In this document: piece by piece, positions 33,580 to 42,062 of the stretch | How positions within the stretch are numbered: the stretch's first letter is position 1 | Layout of the letters: every line of letters starts with the position of its first letter | Assembly (NCBI GenBank): GCA_947626115.1 | Contig: CANQQX010000007.1 | Span: forward strand, 1 to 48,308 | Origin: an uncultured Bacilli bacterium | Lineage (GTDB): Bacteria > Bacillota_I > Bacilli_A > RF39 > UBA660 | DNA length: 48,308 nucleotides | Direction of reading: 5' to 3' | Notes under the pieces: generated by a model | The model's database searches: none | The model's input: the letters and a program-made list of their open reading frames with translations, nothing else | Told to the model about the DNA's origin: nothing | Position numbers and translations under genes: made by a program

Positions 33580-34174
33580 AACTTAAATACTGGCCATCTT
33601 TTTGGAATACTAAATAAATATAATCATCATTAGCTTCCCCGATTAAAGTATCTTTTTCTAAATAATCATATAATGTAGCATTAGTATTTGTAATATTACC
33701 ATACCAATAATCTATCCCATCATTACCTTGTAAGATTAAAGTATTACCATAGCCTTCTTTTTCGCCAATAAACACAACTATTCCCCCATTAAGTAAAGAT
33801 ACTGGACTACCTTTACTAATATCTATTTTTACCCCATCTTTATAAGAAGAATATTTATAACTTTTAAAATCATCACTATTTAAGACTAATTCATCTTTAT
33901 TCTCTACTTTAGGTAAAAGTTTACCAAATTTATCTTGATACCAATTATTTATTTTCGTGAAACTTAAAGAATCTTCATATAAATATTTATTAACCATTAC
34001 TTTATTATTATCATTTACTTTAATTAAAATACAAATACTGATAATTAAAATAATACTAAGTAAACTTCTAGTAATTAGATTTTTTAAATATTTAATCTTT
34101 TTATTACTTAAATCAGTTGTTTTACTACTATAACTCTTATGACTTATTTTAGTGTAATCATCTATTTTTTTCAT
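33560..34174 (-). CDS. SpoIVFA-like protein with degenerate M23/LytM domain
   Basis: A 204-residue protein with a basic cytosolic segment, one membrane helix (residues about 37-55, LLSIILIISICILIKV), and a C-terminal domain. That domain has the beta order GVKIDISKGSPVSLLNGGIVVFIG and EGYGNTLILQGNDGIDYWYG, typical of M23/LytM and SpoIVFA. The catalytic zinc histidines of active LytM enzymes are not evident (GVKID and DGIDYWYG where HxH would be). SpoIVFA itself is an inactive regulator of SpoIVFB. The gene overlaps the M50 gene by 20 bases and sits upstream of rplU, matching the Bacillus arrangement. Confidence 0.75.
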   Translation of the reverse strand: MKKIDDYTKISHKSYSSKTTDLSNKKIKYLKNLITRSLLSIILIISICILIKVNDNNKVMVNKYLYEDSLSFTKINNWYQDKFGKLLPKVENKDELVLNSDDFKSYKYSSYKDGVKIDISKGSPVSLLNGGIVVFIGEKEGYGNTLILQGNDGIDYWYGNITNTNATLYDYLEKDTLIGEANDDYIYLVFQKDGQYLSYEEYLK

Positions 34175-34213
34175 AAATATCTCCCACTAAAATATATTCA
34201 CTTAAGTATTATT

Positions 34214-35167
34214 TTATCGCATTCTTTTTAAAATTATTGAATCTTTTTGCTTTAAATTATTTAAATTTTCTATTTCTTTTATTTCATAAATTGAAGGTAA
34301 ATTACTTATTTTAATATTAGTACTATTAAATAATCTTGGCCAAATATAAGGCGTAAATGCATAATGTAAATAAAGAATACCATTATCATTCATAATATTA
34401 GCTAAGCCATCAACATATTTATTTAAATAGGAAATAGGCCAATTAATACCCCAATACATATGAAAATAATCTAAAATGTTAGAAAGTAAAATTAAATCAA
34501 ATTTATTATCTTTAAATTCTCTTTTTAAATTTAAAGCATTTGCATATTTAAAATCAATTACAACTTCTTTTAATTTATTTCTTAGTATATTATAATCTTC
34601 TTCCGTATTTAAATATGAAGAATTATTTCTAATTAGTTGTTCAATATTAGTTAAACTTAACATATGAATTAAGTTATAATTACTCTTTTCACTTATTTGG
34701 AGCATTTTATAATAGTTTATTACTTCATACCAAAAATATTGATATTTTTCTTCCATATAAGGAATTAAACTACTTATAATATTATAAATATCCATAAAAT
34801 TAGTTTGCGGATTAATAAGTTTTATCATTACTTCAAAATATTCAGAGTAATTATATTTTAAAATAATTGCTTTTTTAAGACCAATTACCATATATTCAGT
34901 AAGTTTATTGATATCAAATAATTGAATATTATTTATTCCTTTGGCAATTAGTGAAAAAGCTTGATCACCACTGCCAGCGACGCATAAGGCTTTTTCTTTT
35001 AGTGATATATCATATAATTGTAAATAACCATCTATATTTTCATTAGTTTGAAAATATACTCTTTGATATCCATCAAATAAATTAGTAGAATCATAATTTT
35101 TTGCTCCAAACATATTAATATCAATTATTTTTTTAACTTCATTTATAGCTTTAGTTAACTCACTCAT
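34214..35167 (-). CDS. SAM-binding protein of DUF3419/BtaA-like type, copy 2
   Basis: A 317-residue cytosolic protein. ALCVAGSGDQAFSLIAKG followed by LFDINKLTEYMVIGLKKA (residues about 57-95) resembles the SAM-binding motif I of class I methyltransferases, particularly DUF3419/BtaA proteins that transfer 3-amino-3-carboxypropyl groups. A later FDLILLSNILDYFHMYW corresponds to motif IV/post-II. It is clearly a tandem duplicate of the next gene upstream (35184-36104). It sits between mreD and spoIVFA, where minC and minD sit in Bacillus. Substrate unknown; the DUF3419 link is a pattern match, not a proven one. Confidence 0.65.
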   Translation of the reverse strand: MSELTKAINEVKKIIDINMFGAKNYDSTNLFDGYQRVYFQTNENIDGYLQLYDISLKEKALCVAGSGDQAFSLIAKGINNIQLFDINKLTEYMVIGLKKAIILKYNYSEYFEVMIKLINPQTNFMDIYNIISSLIPYMEEKYQYFWYEVINYYKMLQISEKSNYNLIHMLSLTNIEQLIRNNSSYLNTEEDYNILRNKLKEVVIDFKYANALNLKREFKDNKFDLILLSNILDYFHMYWGINWPISYLNKYVDGLANIMNDNGILYLHYAFTPYIWPRLFNSTNIKISNLPSIYEIKEIENLNNLKQKDSIILKRMR

Positions 35168-35183
35168 TTAAATTCACTCTTTC

Positions 35184-36104
35184 TTATTTACGAATTAATA
35201 TAATTTGATGCTTATTTTTTAAATTTGCTAATTCATAATTATAATCTAGGTAAGGAGTAAAAAAATCAGATTGATGAAATGGTTTACTTGCATAAAAAAT
35301 ATAATGTAAAAATATAATACCATTATTATTAAGCATTTTTAGTAAATTAGCAATATAATTATTTAAATTTTGAATTTTCCAATTATATCCCCAATAAATA
35401 TAAGCATAGTCTAAAATATTAGATAATAAAATTAAATCATAGTTTTTATTAAATACATCTGGTAAGTTTATAGCATTACAATATTTGAATTGCATATTAA
35501 CTGTAGATAATTTATTTTTTAAGCTATTATAATCTACTTCACTGGTAAGAAATGGACAAAAGTTAGAAATTATTTTTAAACCTGCATTAACATTTAAACC
35601 ATACATAAAATTAGTATAAATATTTAATTCTTTTTGTAATTTCCAATTGTATTCTAAAATAGCTTGCCAAAAAATTTTATAAGGTTCATCCATATATGAT
35701 AGTAAATCAAATATAATCTCATTTATTTCGCTGGGATTAGTCATTTGGATAATTAATTTATTTAAAGTATTTATATATTCATCATAACTATATTTTAATA
35801 TCATAGCTTTTTTTAAGCCAAAAATAAAGTATTCCGTAAATTTATTGACATCGAATAAATCAATTTCGTTAATTCCTTTATAGATAAGAGAAAAAGCTTG
35901 ATCACCACTGCCAGCGACACATAAAGCATTTTCTTTATTAGCTATATCTATTAGACTTAAATAATCAGTAATATTTTCATTAGTTTGATAATATATATCT
36001 TGATATCCTTCAAAATTGGTAGACTTTTCTAATATAGAATCACGTATAATATTTTGGCTAATTAATTTTTTTACTTCTTCTATGGCTATATCTACTTCAC
36101 CCAT
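35184..36104 (-). CDS. SAM-binding protein of DUF3419/BtaA-like type, copy 1
   Basis: A 306-residue paralog of 34214-35167. It shares ALCVAGSGDQAFSLI, LFDVNKFTEYFIFGLKKAMI, YDLILLSNILDYAYIYWG, and the C-terminal NNGIIFLHYIFYA. The conserved G-S-G-D-Q and D-x-N fit SAM binding. The middle (residues 110-190) is helical, as in DUF3419 members. It has a good ribosome site, GGGGGAGCC before TTTATG. Sixteen bases separate the two copies. If BtaA-like, a lipid or small-molecule substrate is possible, but no BtaB-type N-methyltransferase is nearby. Confidence 0.65.
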   Translation of the reverse strand: MGEVDIAIEEVKKLISQNIIRDSILEKSTNFEGYQDIYYQTNENITDYLSLIDIANKENALCVAGSGDQAFSLIYKGINEIDLFDVNKFTEYFIFGLKKAMILKYSYDEYINTLNKLIIQMTNPSEINEIIFDLLSYMDEPYKIFWQAILEYNWKLQKELNIYTNFMYGLNVNAGLKIISNFCPFLTSEVDYNSLKNKLSTVNMQFKYCNAINLPDVFNKNYDLILLSNILDYAYIYWGYNWKIQNLNNYIANLLKMLNNNGIIFLHYIFYASKPFHQSDFFTPYLDYNYELANLKNKHQIILIRK

Positions 36105-36144
36105 AAAGGCTCCCCCTTAAAAGTGCTTTTTATTTTAACATACT

Positions 36145-36540
36145 TTAATTTATTTTACTAGTCTTAATTGTTCTATAAAAAAGGATATAAAATAATAAAT
36201 TAATAATTAGATTAAAACCAATATTAATTAAAATATTATACATACCATTTATAAATATATTACTAAGTATTATATAGGTTATATAATTAAAAAGCATATA
36301 AAACATAAAGACATAGAAATTATTTTTATTTAAATCTTTAAATATATGATTAATTATATACATTAAAGATAAAATAATAATATTATAATAGTAAGTATTA
36401 AATATGATAAAATCTAAAATGATACCAGTAAGTAAATAATATTTATAGGGTTTATTATATAAGTAGATTAAAAAGAAATAAGATGAATATTTAGTATAAT
36501 TATTAATTAATATATCTAATAAAATAAGTAAAAGTATCAT
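36145..36540 (-). CDS. mreD: Rod shape-determining protein MreD
   Basis: A small very hydrophobic protein of 131 residues with four to five helices (LLLILLDILINNY, YYLLTGIILDFII, FYVFMFYMLFNYI, IGFNLIINLLFYILF). On sequence alone this is weak, but it directly follows mreC with overlapping start (ATGA), and TGIILDFI resembles the conserved MreD G-x-x-x-D segment. MreD joins MreC and RodA/PBP2 in the elongasome. It is shorter than B. subtilis MreD (about 172). Confidence 0.8.
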   Translation of the reverse strand: MILLLILLDILINNYTKYSSYFFLIYLYNKPYKYYLLTGIILDFIIFNTYYYNIIILSLMYIINHIFKDLNKNNFYVFMFYMLFNYITYIILSNIFINGMYNILINIGFNLIINLLFYILFYRTIKTSKIN

Positions 36541-37178
36541 ATAGTCTCCTTAATAATTGTCACATAATCGATATCTTTAATTTTTAAGTTATAATCTACT
36601 TCAATAATAAGTTCAATATTTTTATTATCATTTAATATATTTTTAACTGTACCTATATAAATATTTTCATGAATATTACCTAATCCTGAAGTAAATATTT
36701 GATCTCCGATATTAATTTTAGCATCACTACTTATATTACTTACGATTAACTTATCATTTTTATATTCAAGTAACCCAATTTGTTCATTTATTTTAACGGA
36801 TATTTTACTATCCTTATTCGTAATTAATTTAACTGTACTACTATTTTTATTTACTTTATCTATTACTCCAATTAAAGTATTATCATAAATAACCGGATTT
36901 TTATCTAAATTTTGATCTTTACCTCCTCTGATAGTTATTTCATTTAAATAATTATAAATATCTTTATAAATTATATAAGTATTTAAATAATCGGTTTCAT
37001 ATATTAAATCTATTTCACTAAATTCAAGTAATTTATTATAGTCTTGTTCAGTTAGGGCACATCTAGTTGGCGTATATATATTATCTTTAATCGTAAATAA
37101 ACGATAAATTGGTTCTTTTAATATAATTAATAAAAATACTATTAAAAATAAATAATTTTCTTTAATAAATTTAGTCAT
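36537..37178 (-). CDS. mreC: Rod shape-determining protein MreC
   Basis: A 213-residue membrane-anchored protein. One helix near residue 10-18 (NYLFLIVFLLIIL) is followed by a short coiled part and the beta-barrel pair typical of MreC. The barrel shows the core phrases PVIYDNTLIGVIDKVNKNSSTVKLITNKD near 95 and GDQIFTSGLGNIHENIYIGTV near 155. It is shorter than B. subtilis MreC (290) because the coiled coil is reduced. MreC couples MreB filaments to wall synthases; no mreB is in the window. The gene overlaps both neighbours. Confidence 0.88.
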   Translation of the reverse strand: MTKFIKENYLFLIVFLLIILKEPIYRLFTIKDNIYTPTRCALTEQDYNKLLEFSEIDLIYETDYLNTYIIYKDIYNYLNEITIRGGKDQNLDKNPVIYDNTLIGVIDKVNKNSSTVKLITNKDSKISVKINEQIGLLEYKNDKLIVSNISSDAKINIGDQIFTSGLGNIHENIYIGTVKNILNDNKNIELIIEVDYNLKIKDIDYVTIIKETI

Positions 37179-37608
37179 TATTCATACCTTCTAAATAAGT
37201 ATTTAAAATACTTTGATTAACTTTATCATAGACTGCTGTATCTTCAGTTTTACTAATTATTTTTTCATAATTATCTAATATATAATAGAAATCTTTTGAT
37301 ACATTAATTGTTTTTAAATAAATATTAATATTATTATCTTTAAAATAAGTAATCATTTTATTGACTAAATCAATATCTTTATAGATTGCACTATAAACTC
37401 TATATAAGTTATCTTCTTTTATAGATATGCCAGAAGGTAGTTTACTAATCATATCTTGAGCATTATCTACTGATTCATAAACTCCAACTTGAAAGGCATA
37501 AACTAAATATTCTTCTTTTGCATATATATTTTCTTTATTTAAAATAAATATTGTAAATAAAACACCAGATATAAGGGAAAATAATATTAATATTATATTC
37601 TTTTTCAT
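37171..37608 (-). CDS. SPOR-like membrane-anchored protein at the SpoIIB position
   Basis: A 145-residue protein with a signal-anchor helix (ILILFSLISGVLFTIFIL). The extracytoplasmic domain has a SPOR-like beginning (AFQVGVYESVDNAQDMISKLPSG) and a repeat half (LYRVYSAIYKDIDLVNKMI). SPOR domains bind denuded glycan strands at division septa. In B. subtilis the gene at the start of the mre cluster region, spoIIB, also encodes a SPOR-type protein. The analogy of position and domain is suggestive but unproven. It overlaps mreC by eight bases. Confidence 0.75.
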   Translation of the reverse strand: MKKNIILILFSLISGVLFTIFILNKENIYAKEEYLVYAFQVGVYESVDNAQDMISKLPSGISIKEDNLYRVYSAIYKDIDLVNKMITYFKDNNINIYLKTINVSKDFYYILDNYEKIISKTEDTAVYDKVNQSILNTYLEGMNND

Positions 37609-37691
37609 ACCTTTATCACCTTAATCTAGTGTAGCATATAAGTATTAAAAAAATTGTCAAATTATTGAATTAAAATTCATTTATAATGTCC

Positions 37692-37720
37692 TTTACAATA
37701 GTAAGAAAGTATTATATAAT
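37692..37720 (+). promoter_or_regulatory. Promoter of twin small RNA copy 1
   Basis: TTTACA (37692-37697), a 17-base spacer and TATAAT (37715-37720), ahead of the first copy. Confidence 0.75.
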
Positions 37721-37726
37721 TAGTTA

Positions 37727-37871
37727 AACAAGACATAATATATATTAGAAATAATTGTATTATTTCTTGCGAGTCTGAATCAACACATTAATTTGTGGCG
37801 TGGTAAGGACTCGATCCGTAGTCGGACAGATGTGCCGCTTAAAAGAGCAACTGTAATAGGTTGTTTTTTTT
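37727..37871 (+). ncRNA. Twin structured small RNA, copy 1
   Basis: A non-coding RNA of about 145 bases with its own promoter and terminator. It has an 8-bp 5' hairpin GAAATAAT/ATTATTTC (37748-37766), then CGAGTC/GACTCG (37770-37775 with 37808-37813) enclosing a small CACA/TGTG hairpin. A CCG/CGG hairpin (about 37816-37825), an unpaired ATGTGCCGC segment, and a CAAC/GTTG terminator with a long T-run follow. It carries no reading frame. The second copy follows about 225 bases later. I cannot name its family. Its location beside a DUF3800 gene suggests one of the DUF3800-associated RNA motifs described from comparative genomics. Confidence 0.7.
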
Positions 37872-37916
37872 AATGATTTAAATAGGACTTTTTACTCAAA
37901 AAGTTTGCTAAAACTC

Positions 37917-37945
37917 TTTACAATATAAATTTTATATAATATAAT
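37917..37945 (+). promoter_or_regulatory. Promoter of twin small RNA copy 2
   Basis: TTTACA (37917-37922), a 17-base spacer and TATAAT (37940-37945), the same design as the first copy although the spacer sequence differs. Confidence 0.75.
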
Positions 37946-37951
37946 TAATTA

Positions 37952-38096
37952 AACAAGGCATAATATATATTAGAAATAATTGTATTATTTCTTGCGAGTC
38001 TGAATCAACACATTAATTTGTGGCGTGGTAAGGACTCGACCCGTAGCCGGACAGAATGTGCCGCTTAAAAAAGCAACTATAACAGGTTGTTTTTTT
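37952..38096 (+). ncRNA. Twin structured small RNA, copy 2
   Basis: Near-identical to copy 1 from the ATATATATTAG region through the CGAGTC/GACTCG stem and to the terminator. The few differences lie in the apical hairpin (CCGTAGC against CCGTAGT), one inserted A before ATGTGCCGC, and the terminator loop. It keeps its own promoter and terminator. The terminator T-run ends on the DUF3800 stop codon, and A residues precede the stem, so it can also terminate the convergent DUF3800 transcript. Independent promoters on both copies argue against a simple decayed repeat. Confidence 0.7.
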
Positions 38097-38763
38097 ATGA
38101 TAAATTTTTCTTATATAAATCTTTTATCTTTTTTTCTATTTCAAAAGTACTAAAAAAATATTTTTCTTGATTATTTAATATTACATTTTTATTAGACTTA
38201 AAATCAACTTTACTTAATACACATAACATATCCGCAATTTGAAATAATCTCTCTTCTTTATGATTAAATTCTTCAATTATTTCAAAATTATAATTTTCAA
38301 ACACTTCTTTTAAAATATTCATTAGTTTTTCTTGACCATTATCATAATAAATAATTATATTATCGAATTTAGAAAAATACTCATTATATTTTTCTAACAT
38401 AGTTTTAAGTTTATTTATAATATCTTGTCTTAATTGTATTTTATTATTTTTATACTTTTTATCTACTACAATTGATTTTATTTTAATATCACATTTTAAA
38501 GCAAAGTAAAATAAAGATGAGAATATTTTCTTTCTATCTTCTAATTTCATTTTGGCATATTCATTGCGATTAGCAATTAAATCTGCTGTATGAATCATAC
38601 CATTATAATTTAGTGATTTTAATTTTTCATTTAGAAAATCTATTTTAGGTTTTATAGATTTAGAAGTATCGTGAAAGACAAATGATACAACATATAATTC
38701 AGAAGATTTTTCCGTAAAACCAAAATCACCACTTTCATCAATATAAATTTTTAATTTTGCCAT
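38095..38763 (-). CDS. DUF3800 protein
   Basis: A 222-residue protein with the DUF3800 signature YIDESGDFGF at residues 8-17, SFVFHD after it, IIYYDNGQEKL near 140, and the C-terminal QIADMLCVLSKVDF. Three acidic positions and the layout suggest an RNase H-like fold, as proposed for the family, but activity is not established. DUF3800 genes are known to occur with structured RNAs and in mobile or defence contexts. Here two tandem small RNAs end at its stop codon. It follows the gat operon terminator and has TGAGGTAAC before ATG. Confidence 0.85.
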   Translation of the reverse strand: MAKLKIYIDESGDFGFTEKSSELYVVSFVFHDTSKSIKPKIDFLNEKLKSLNYNGMIHTADLIANRNEYAKMKLEDRKKIFSSLFYFALKCDIKIKSIVVDKKYKNNKIQLRQDIINKLKTMLEKYNEYFSKFDNIIIYYDNGQEKLMNILKEVFENYNFEIIEEFNHKEERLFQIADMLCVLSKVDFKSNKNVILNNQEKYFFSTFEIEKKIKDLYKKNLS

Positions 38764-38788
38764 ATGTTACCTCAAAAGTTGGGCAAGC

Positions 38789-38816
38789 AAAAAGAAGACT
38801 TACTTTATAGTCTTCT
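38789..38816 (-). terminator. Intrinsic terminator after gatB
   Basis: On the minus strand AGAAGAC and GTCTTCT form a 7-bp stem with a ten-base loop, followed by T residues. It ends the hisS-to-gatB operon about 45 bases past gatB. Confidence 0.85.
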
Positions 38817-38861
38817 CTACCCACTTTTAATATTAACCAATAAATACTTATTTGTAAATAT

Positions 38862-40289
38862 CTAATCTAATTTTTTTCTTAAAATATCTTTAACTATGGT
38901 TGGATTTGCTTTACCTTTAGTTTCTTTCATAACTTGACCAACAAAATAATCAAATAAATTTGTCTTACCATTATGATATGCTTCAATTTGAGACTCATTA
39001 TTATTTAATATATCATCTATTATACTATTTAAAGCATCTGTATCAGATATTTGGGCATTATCACTAGTAATATATGTTTTAGGTTCTTTCCCTTCCATAA
39101 TAGATTTATTAAATATTTCTTTAGCTTGTTTAGAAGATATAGTACCTTTATCAAGTTCACTAGTTATTTGATAAAGTAATTTAGGTGTTAAATAGAAATC
39201 ATGTAAGGTAATGCCTTCTTTATTTAAATAAGCAATAATTTGAACAATTAAATAATTAGCGGCAGTTTTTGGATTAATACCAATATCTACACATTCTTCA
39301 AAATAATCAGCATAATCTTTTTCTTTAATAATAATATTAGCATCATATTCTAATAAACCTAATCTATTTATATAATATTCTTTTCTTTCTCTTGGAAGCA
39401 TCGGAATATCTTTTTTAATTTCCTCTAACCATTCTTTAGTTATTTTATATTTAGGAATATTAGGTTCAACAAAATATTTATAATCAATAGCATCAACTTT
39501 ACTACGCATTCTAATAGTAGTACCAGTTTCTTCATCAAATCTTCTAGTCTCTTGTTCTACTTCATCATAGCGTCCGGCATCTTTTAGTTCAGTTTGTCTT
39601 TTTATTTCATAGTTAATGGCATCATAGACATTAGCAAATGAATTAATATTCTTCATTTCTACTTTTGTTCCAAGTTCAGTTGCATCTTCATCCATTATTG
39701 AAACATTGACATCGCATCTTATTTGTCCTTTTTTAGTATCGGCTTCTGATACACCACAATATTGATAAATTCTTCGCATGTATTCTAAGAATGCTACGGC
39801 TTCTTCAGCGGAATAAAAACATGGTTCAGTTACAAGTTCAAGTAAAGGAACGCCTGCTCTATTGTAATCAATTAATGATATGTCACGATAATGATCTAGT
39901 GATGCTGAATCTTCTTCAAGATGAATATCGTGAATTAATACTTCTTTATCTTTGCCACCTACATCAATAGTTATTTTACCATTTACACCAACAGGAGCAT
40001 GCATTTGCGTAATTTGATAACCTTTAGGAAGATCGGGATAATAATAATTTTTGCGATCAAAATACATATATTCAGGTTGTGTGCAATTAAGGACCATAGA
40101 CATTAATAAGGCTTTTCTTATGCATTCAATATTGACAACTGGAAGTGTTCCTGGAAAAGCCATATCAACAGGTCTTACATTAGCATTAGGAGTATCATTA
40201 TAGGAATTTTCCGCACTTGAGAAAACTTTCGTATTACTAGTAAGTTCACAGTGCATTTCTAAGCCAATAACTGCTTTATATTTTCCCAT
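38862..40289 (-). CDS. gatB: Asp/Glu-tRNA amidotransferase subunit B
   Basis: The 475-residue kinase-like subunit that phosphorylates mischarged Glu- or Asp-tRNA for amidation. It begins YKAVIGLEMHCELTSNTKVFSS and shows DRKNYYYPDLPKGYQITQ near 80, HLEEDSASLDH near 120, DYNRAGVPLLELVTEP near 140, and ADTKKGQIRCDVNVSI near 185. The C-terminal YqeY-like tail (VGQVMKETKGKANPTIVKDIL) is also clear. It shares one base with gatA, so the subunits are translated together. With aspS and asnS both present upstream, its main job here is probably Gln-tRNA formation. Confidence 0.97.
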   Translation of the reverse strand: MGKYKAVIGLEMHCELTSNTKVFSSAENSYNDTPNANVRPVDMAFPGTLPVVNIECIRKALLMSMVLNCTQPEYMYFDRKNYYYPDLPKGYQITQMHAPVGVNGKITIDVGGKDKEVLIHDIHLEEDSASLDHYRDISLIDYNRAGVPLLELVTEPCFYSAEEAVAFLEYMRRIYQYCGVSEADTKKGQIRCDVNVSIMDEDATELGTKVEMKNINSFANVYDAINYEIKRQTELKDAGRYDEVEQETRRFDEETGTTIRMRSKVDAIDYKYFVEPNIPKYKITKEWLEEIKKDIPMLPRERKEYYINRLGLLEYDANIIIKEKDYADYFEECVDIGINPKTAANYLIVQIIAYLNKEGITLHDFYLTPKLLYQITSELDKGTISSKQAKEIFNKSIMEGKEPKTYITSDNAQISDTDALNSIIDDILNNNESQIEAYHNGKTNLFDYFVGQVMKETKGKANPTIVKDILRKKLD

Positions 40290-41749
40290 TATTTTTCACT
40301 CTCCTTAGCAATTTGATTTTTATATGGCATTTCTCTTTCTAGAGCATAAGCAATATTTAAAACATTTATATCATCATAACAATTACTAGTAATATTAATA
40401 CCAACTGGCATATTATCAATAAAACCATCAGGAATAGTTATAGATGGGAATCCTCCAAAATTACCAATTTGTAAATGTTCTTCTAAAACGCTGACATCAT
40501 CATTAGATACTGAATCTTTTGGATTATCAAGGAAAGGTGCTATACCTGTTCCAACTGGCATAATAAGGCCATCATAAGTTTTAAATAATTCTTTCATTTT
40601 ATCGACGATTAATCTTCTAACCCGTTGAGCATTAACAAAGTATTTTTCTTGGTTTTCCTTTTGTAAGATATATGAACCAATTACAAATCTTCTTTTAATA
40701 AGTGGTGAAAAACCTTTTGTCCGATGATCTTTCATCATTTCGTTGATATTTTCGCCATTCCCTCTTGGACCAAAGATAATACCAGTTAAATTAGACATAT
40801 TAGATGTGGCTTCGGCACAAGATAAACAAACGTAAACGCTGGGAATTGCATTAAGTAGAGTTTTATCTATTTCTACTCCTTCTACTGTTACACCACACTT
40901 TTCTAAAATCTCAAGAGTTTTATGAAAATTATTGATGTGTTTCTTAAATTCTTCAGTTGGATTTTGATAATTTTCTAAATCAACTACATTTTTAATATAA
41001 AATAATTTCTTACCTTTTACCTTACCATCAATTGATTCATATAAATGCATATTAGATGAATCCCAACTTGTTTGATCATTTTTATCGATACCTTTCATCG
41101 CATCAATAACTATTGCAGCATCTTTAACTGATCTAGTAAGACAACCACAGTGATCTAGAGATGATGCAAAAGGAAATAAGCCATATCTGCTAATCATACC
41201 ATAGGTAGGTTTATAGCCAACAATACCACAATAGGCAGCCGGTTTTCTAATAGAGTCACCTGTATCACTACCTAAAGCAAAAGGATAAACACCGGCAGCT
41301 ACAGCAGCAGCACTACCAGATGAAGATCCGGCACACATTCTCTTTAAATTCCAAGGATTGTGAACTGTACCAGTATGACAAGTAGTACCTGTTCCACCCA
41401 TACCAAATTCATCTAAAGCCGTTTTATTTATGGCAATTGCCCCACATTTTTCTAAATTTTTAACGGCAGTTGCAGTATAAAAAGGTACATAATCTTTCAA
41501 TGTATTAGATGAACCAGTCGAAAGAATACCTTCCGTAGAATAATTATCTTTAATGCCAAAAGGAATACCTGAAAGCATATTTTCGTTTGCTGGCATAATC
41601 TTAGGCTTATCAATTATCGTAACAAAAGCATTACATTTATCTTGGATTTCTTTTGATAGTTTTAAAGATTCATTTACTAATTCTTCTGGTGTAACTTCGC
41701 CACTTTTTAAAAGTTCGTGTAATTCTTCAATTGCTTTATTCATATACAT
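40289..41749 (-). CDS. gatA: Asp/Glu-tRNA amidotransferase subunit A (glutaminase)
   Basis: An amidase-signature enzyme that releases ammonia from glutamine for the GatB reaction. The catalytic lysine lies in GIPFGIKDNYSTEG near residue 68. The Ser-cis-Ser part is CAGSSSGSAAAVAAG followed by PFALGSDTGDSIRKPAAYCG near 160-175. The rest (YKPTYGMISRYGLFPFASSLDHCG) is canonical for 486 residues. Three ATG codons occur close together at the start. I prefer the second (41749), six bases after AGGTGA, over 41752 or 41743. In SIRKP one residue differs from the usual SIRQP, a common variant. Confidence 0.96.
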   Translation of the reverse strand: MYMNKAIEELHELLKSGEVTPEELVNESLKLSKEIQDKCNAFVTIIDKPKIMPANENMLSGIPFGIKDNYSTEGILSTGSSNTLKDYVPFYTATAVKNLEKCGAIAINKTALDEFGMGGTGTTCHTGTVHNPWNLKRMCAGSSSGSAAAVAAGVYPFALGSDTGDSIRKPAAYCGIVGYKPTYGMISRYGLFPFASSLDHCGCLTRSVKDAAIVIDAMKGIDKNDQTSWDSSNMHLYESIDGKVKGKKLFYIKNVVDLENYQNPTEEFKKHINNFHKTLEILEKCGVTVEGVEIDKTLLNAIPSVYVCLSCAEATSNMSNLTGIIFGPRGNGENINEMMKDHRTKGFSPLIKRRFVIGSYILQKENQEKYFVNAQRVRRLIVDKMKELFKTYDGLIMPVGTGIAPFLDNPKDSVSNDDVSVLEEHLQIGNFGGFPSITIPDGFIDNMPVGINITSNCYDDINVLNIAYALEREMPYKNQIAKESEK

Positions 41750-41759
41750 CATTAATCAC

Positions 41760-42053
41760 CTAACCTACTACCTTCGGAACTTCAATTTCTCTTCCTTCAT
41801 GACTTTTACAATTTTGCAGTAACTTTTCTATTGGAATACTTTCTTCTTTTTCATCACTTCTTAAAACGTACTCAAAATCATCTAAAGTATGAGTCATTGG
41901 TTCAACTTTCTCTATATCAGGTATCTTTGTGATAAGTTCCATATTTTGATCAATTATATCAAATTCATCTAAAACCAGTTTATTTTCTTCTTCTGTTAAA
42001 CCAATTAATAGTTTATCCGCTAAATTATCAACTAATTCTTTTGTAAACTTCAT
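41760..42053 (-). CDS. gatC: Asp/Glu-tRNA amidotransferase subunit C
   Basis: The 97-residue linker subunit that holds GatA and GatB together. It starts FTKELVDNLADKLLIGLTEEE and has IPDIEKVEPMTHTLD near 45, where family members show a conserved PMSHP/PMTH phrase, and a C-terminus rich in acidic residues then EVPKVVG. Length and neighbours (gatC, gatA, gatB in order) leave little doubt. Spacing to asnS upstream is nine bases. Confidence 0.95.
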   Translation of the reverse strand: MKFTKELVDNLADKLLIGLTEEENKLVLDEFDIIDQNMELITKIPDIEKVEPMTHTLDDFEYVLRSDEKEESIPIEKLLQNCKSHEGREIEVPKVVG

Positions 42054-42062
42054 TATATCACC

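Noticed and set aside
37741-38096. Twin RNA repeats as the ends of a MITE or IS
   Set aside because: No target duplication or terminal inverted repeats; each copy has a consensus promoter and a terminator, which fits RNA genes better.
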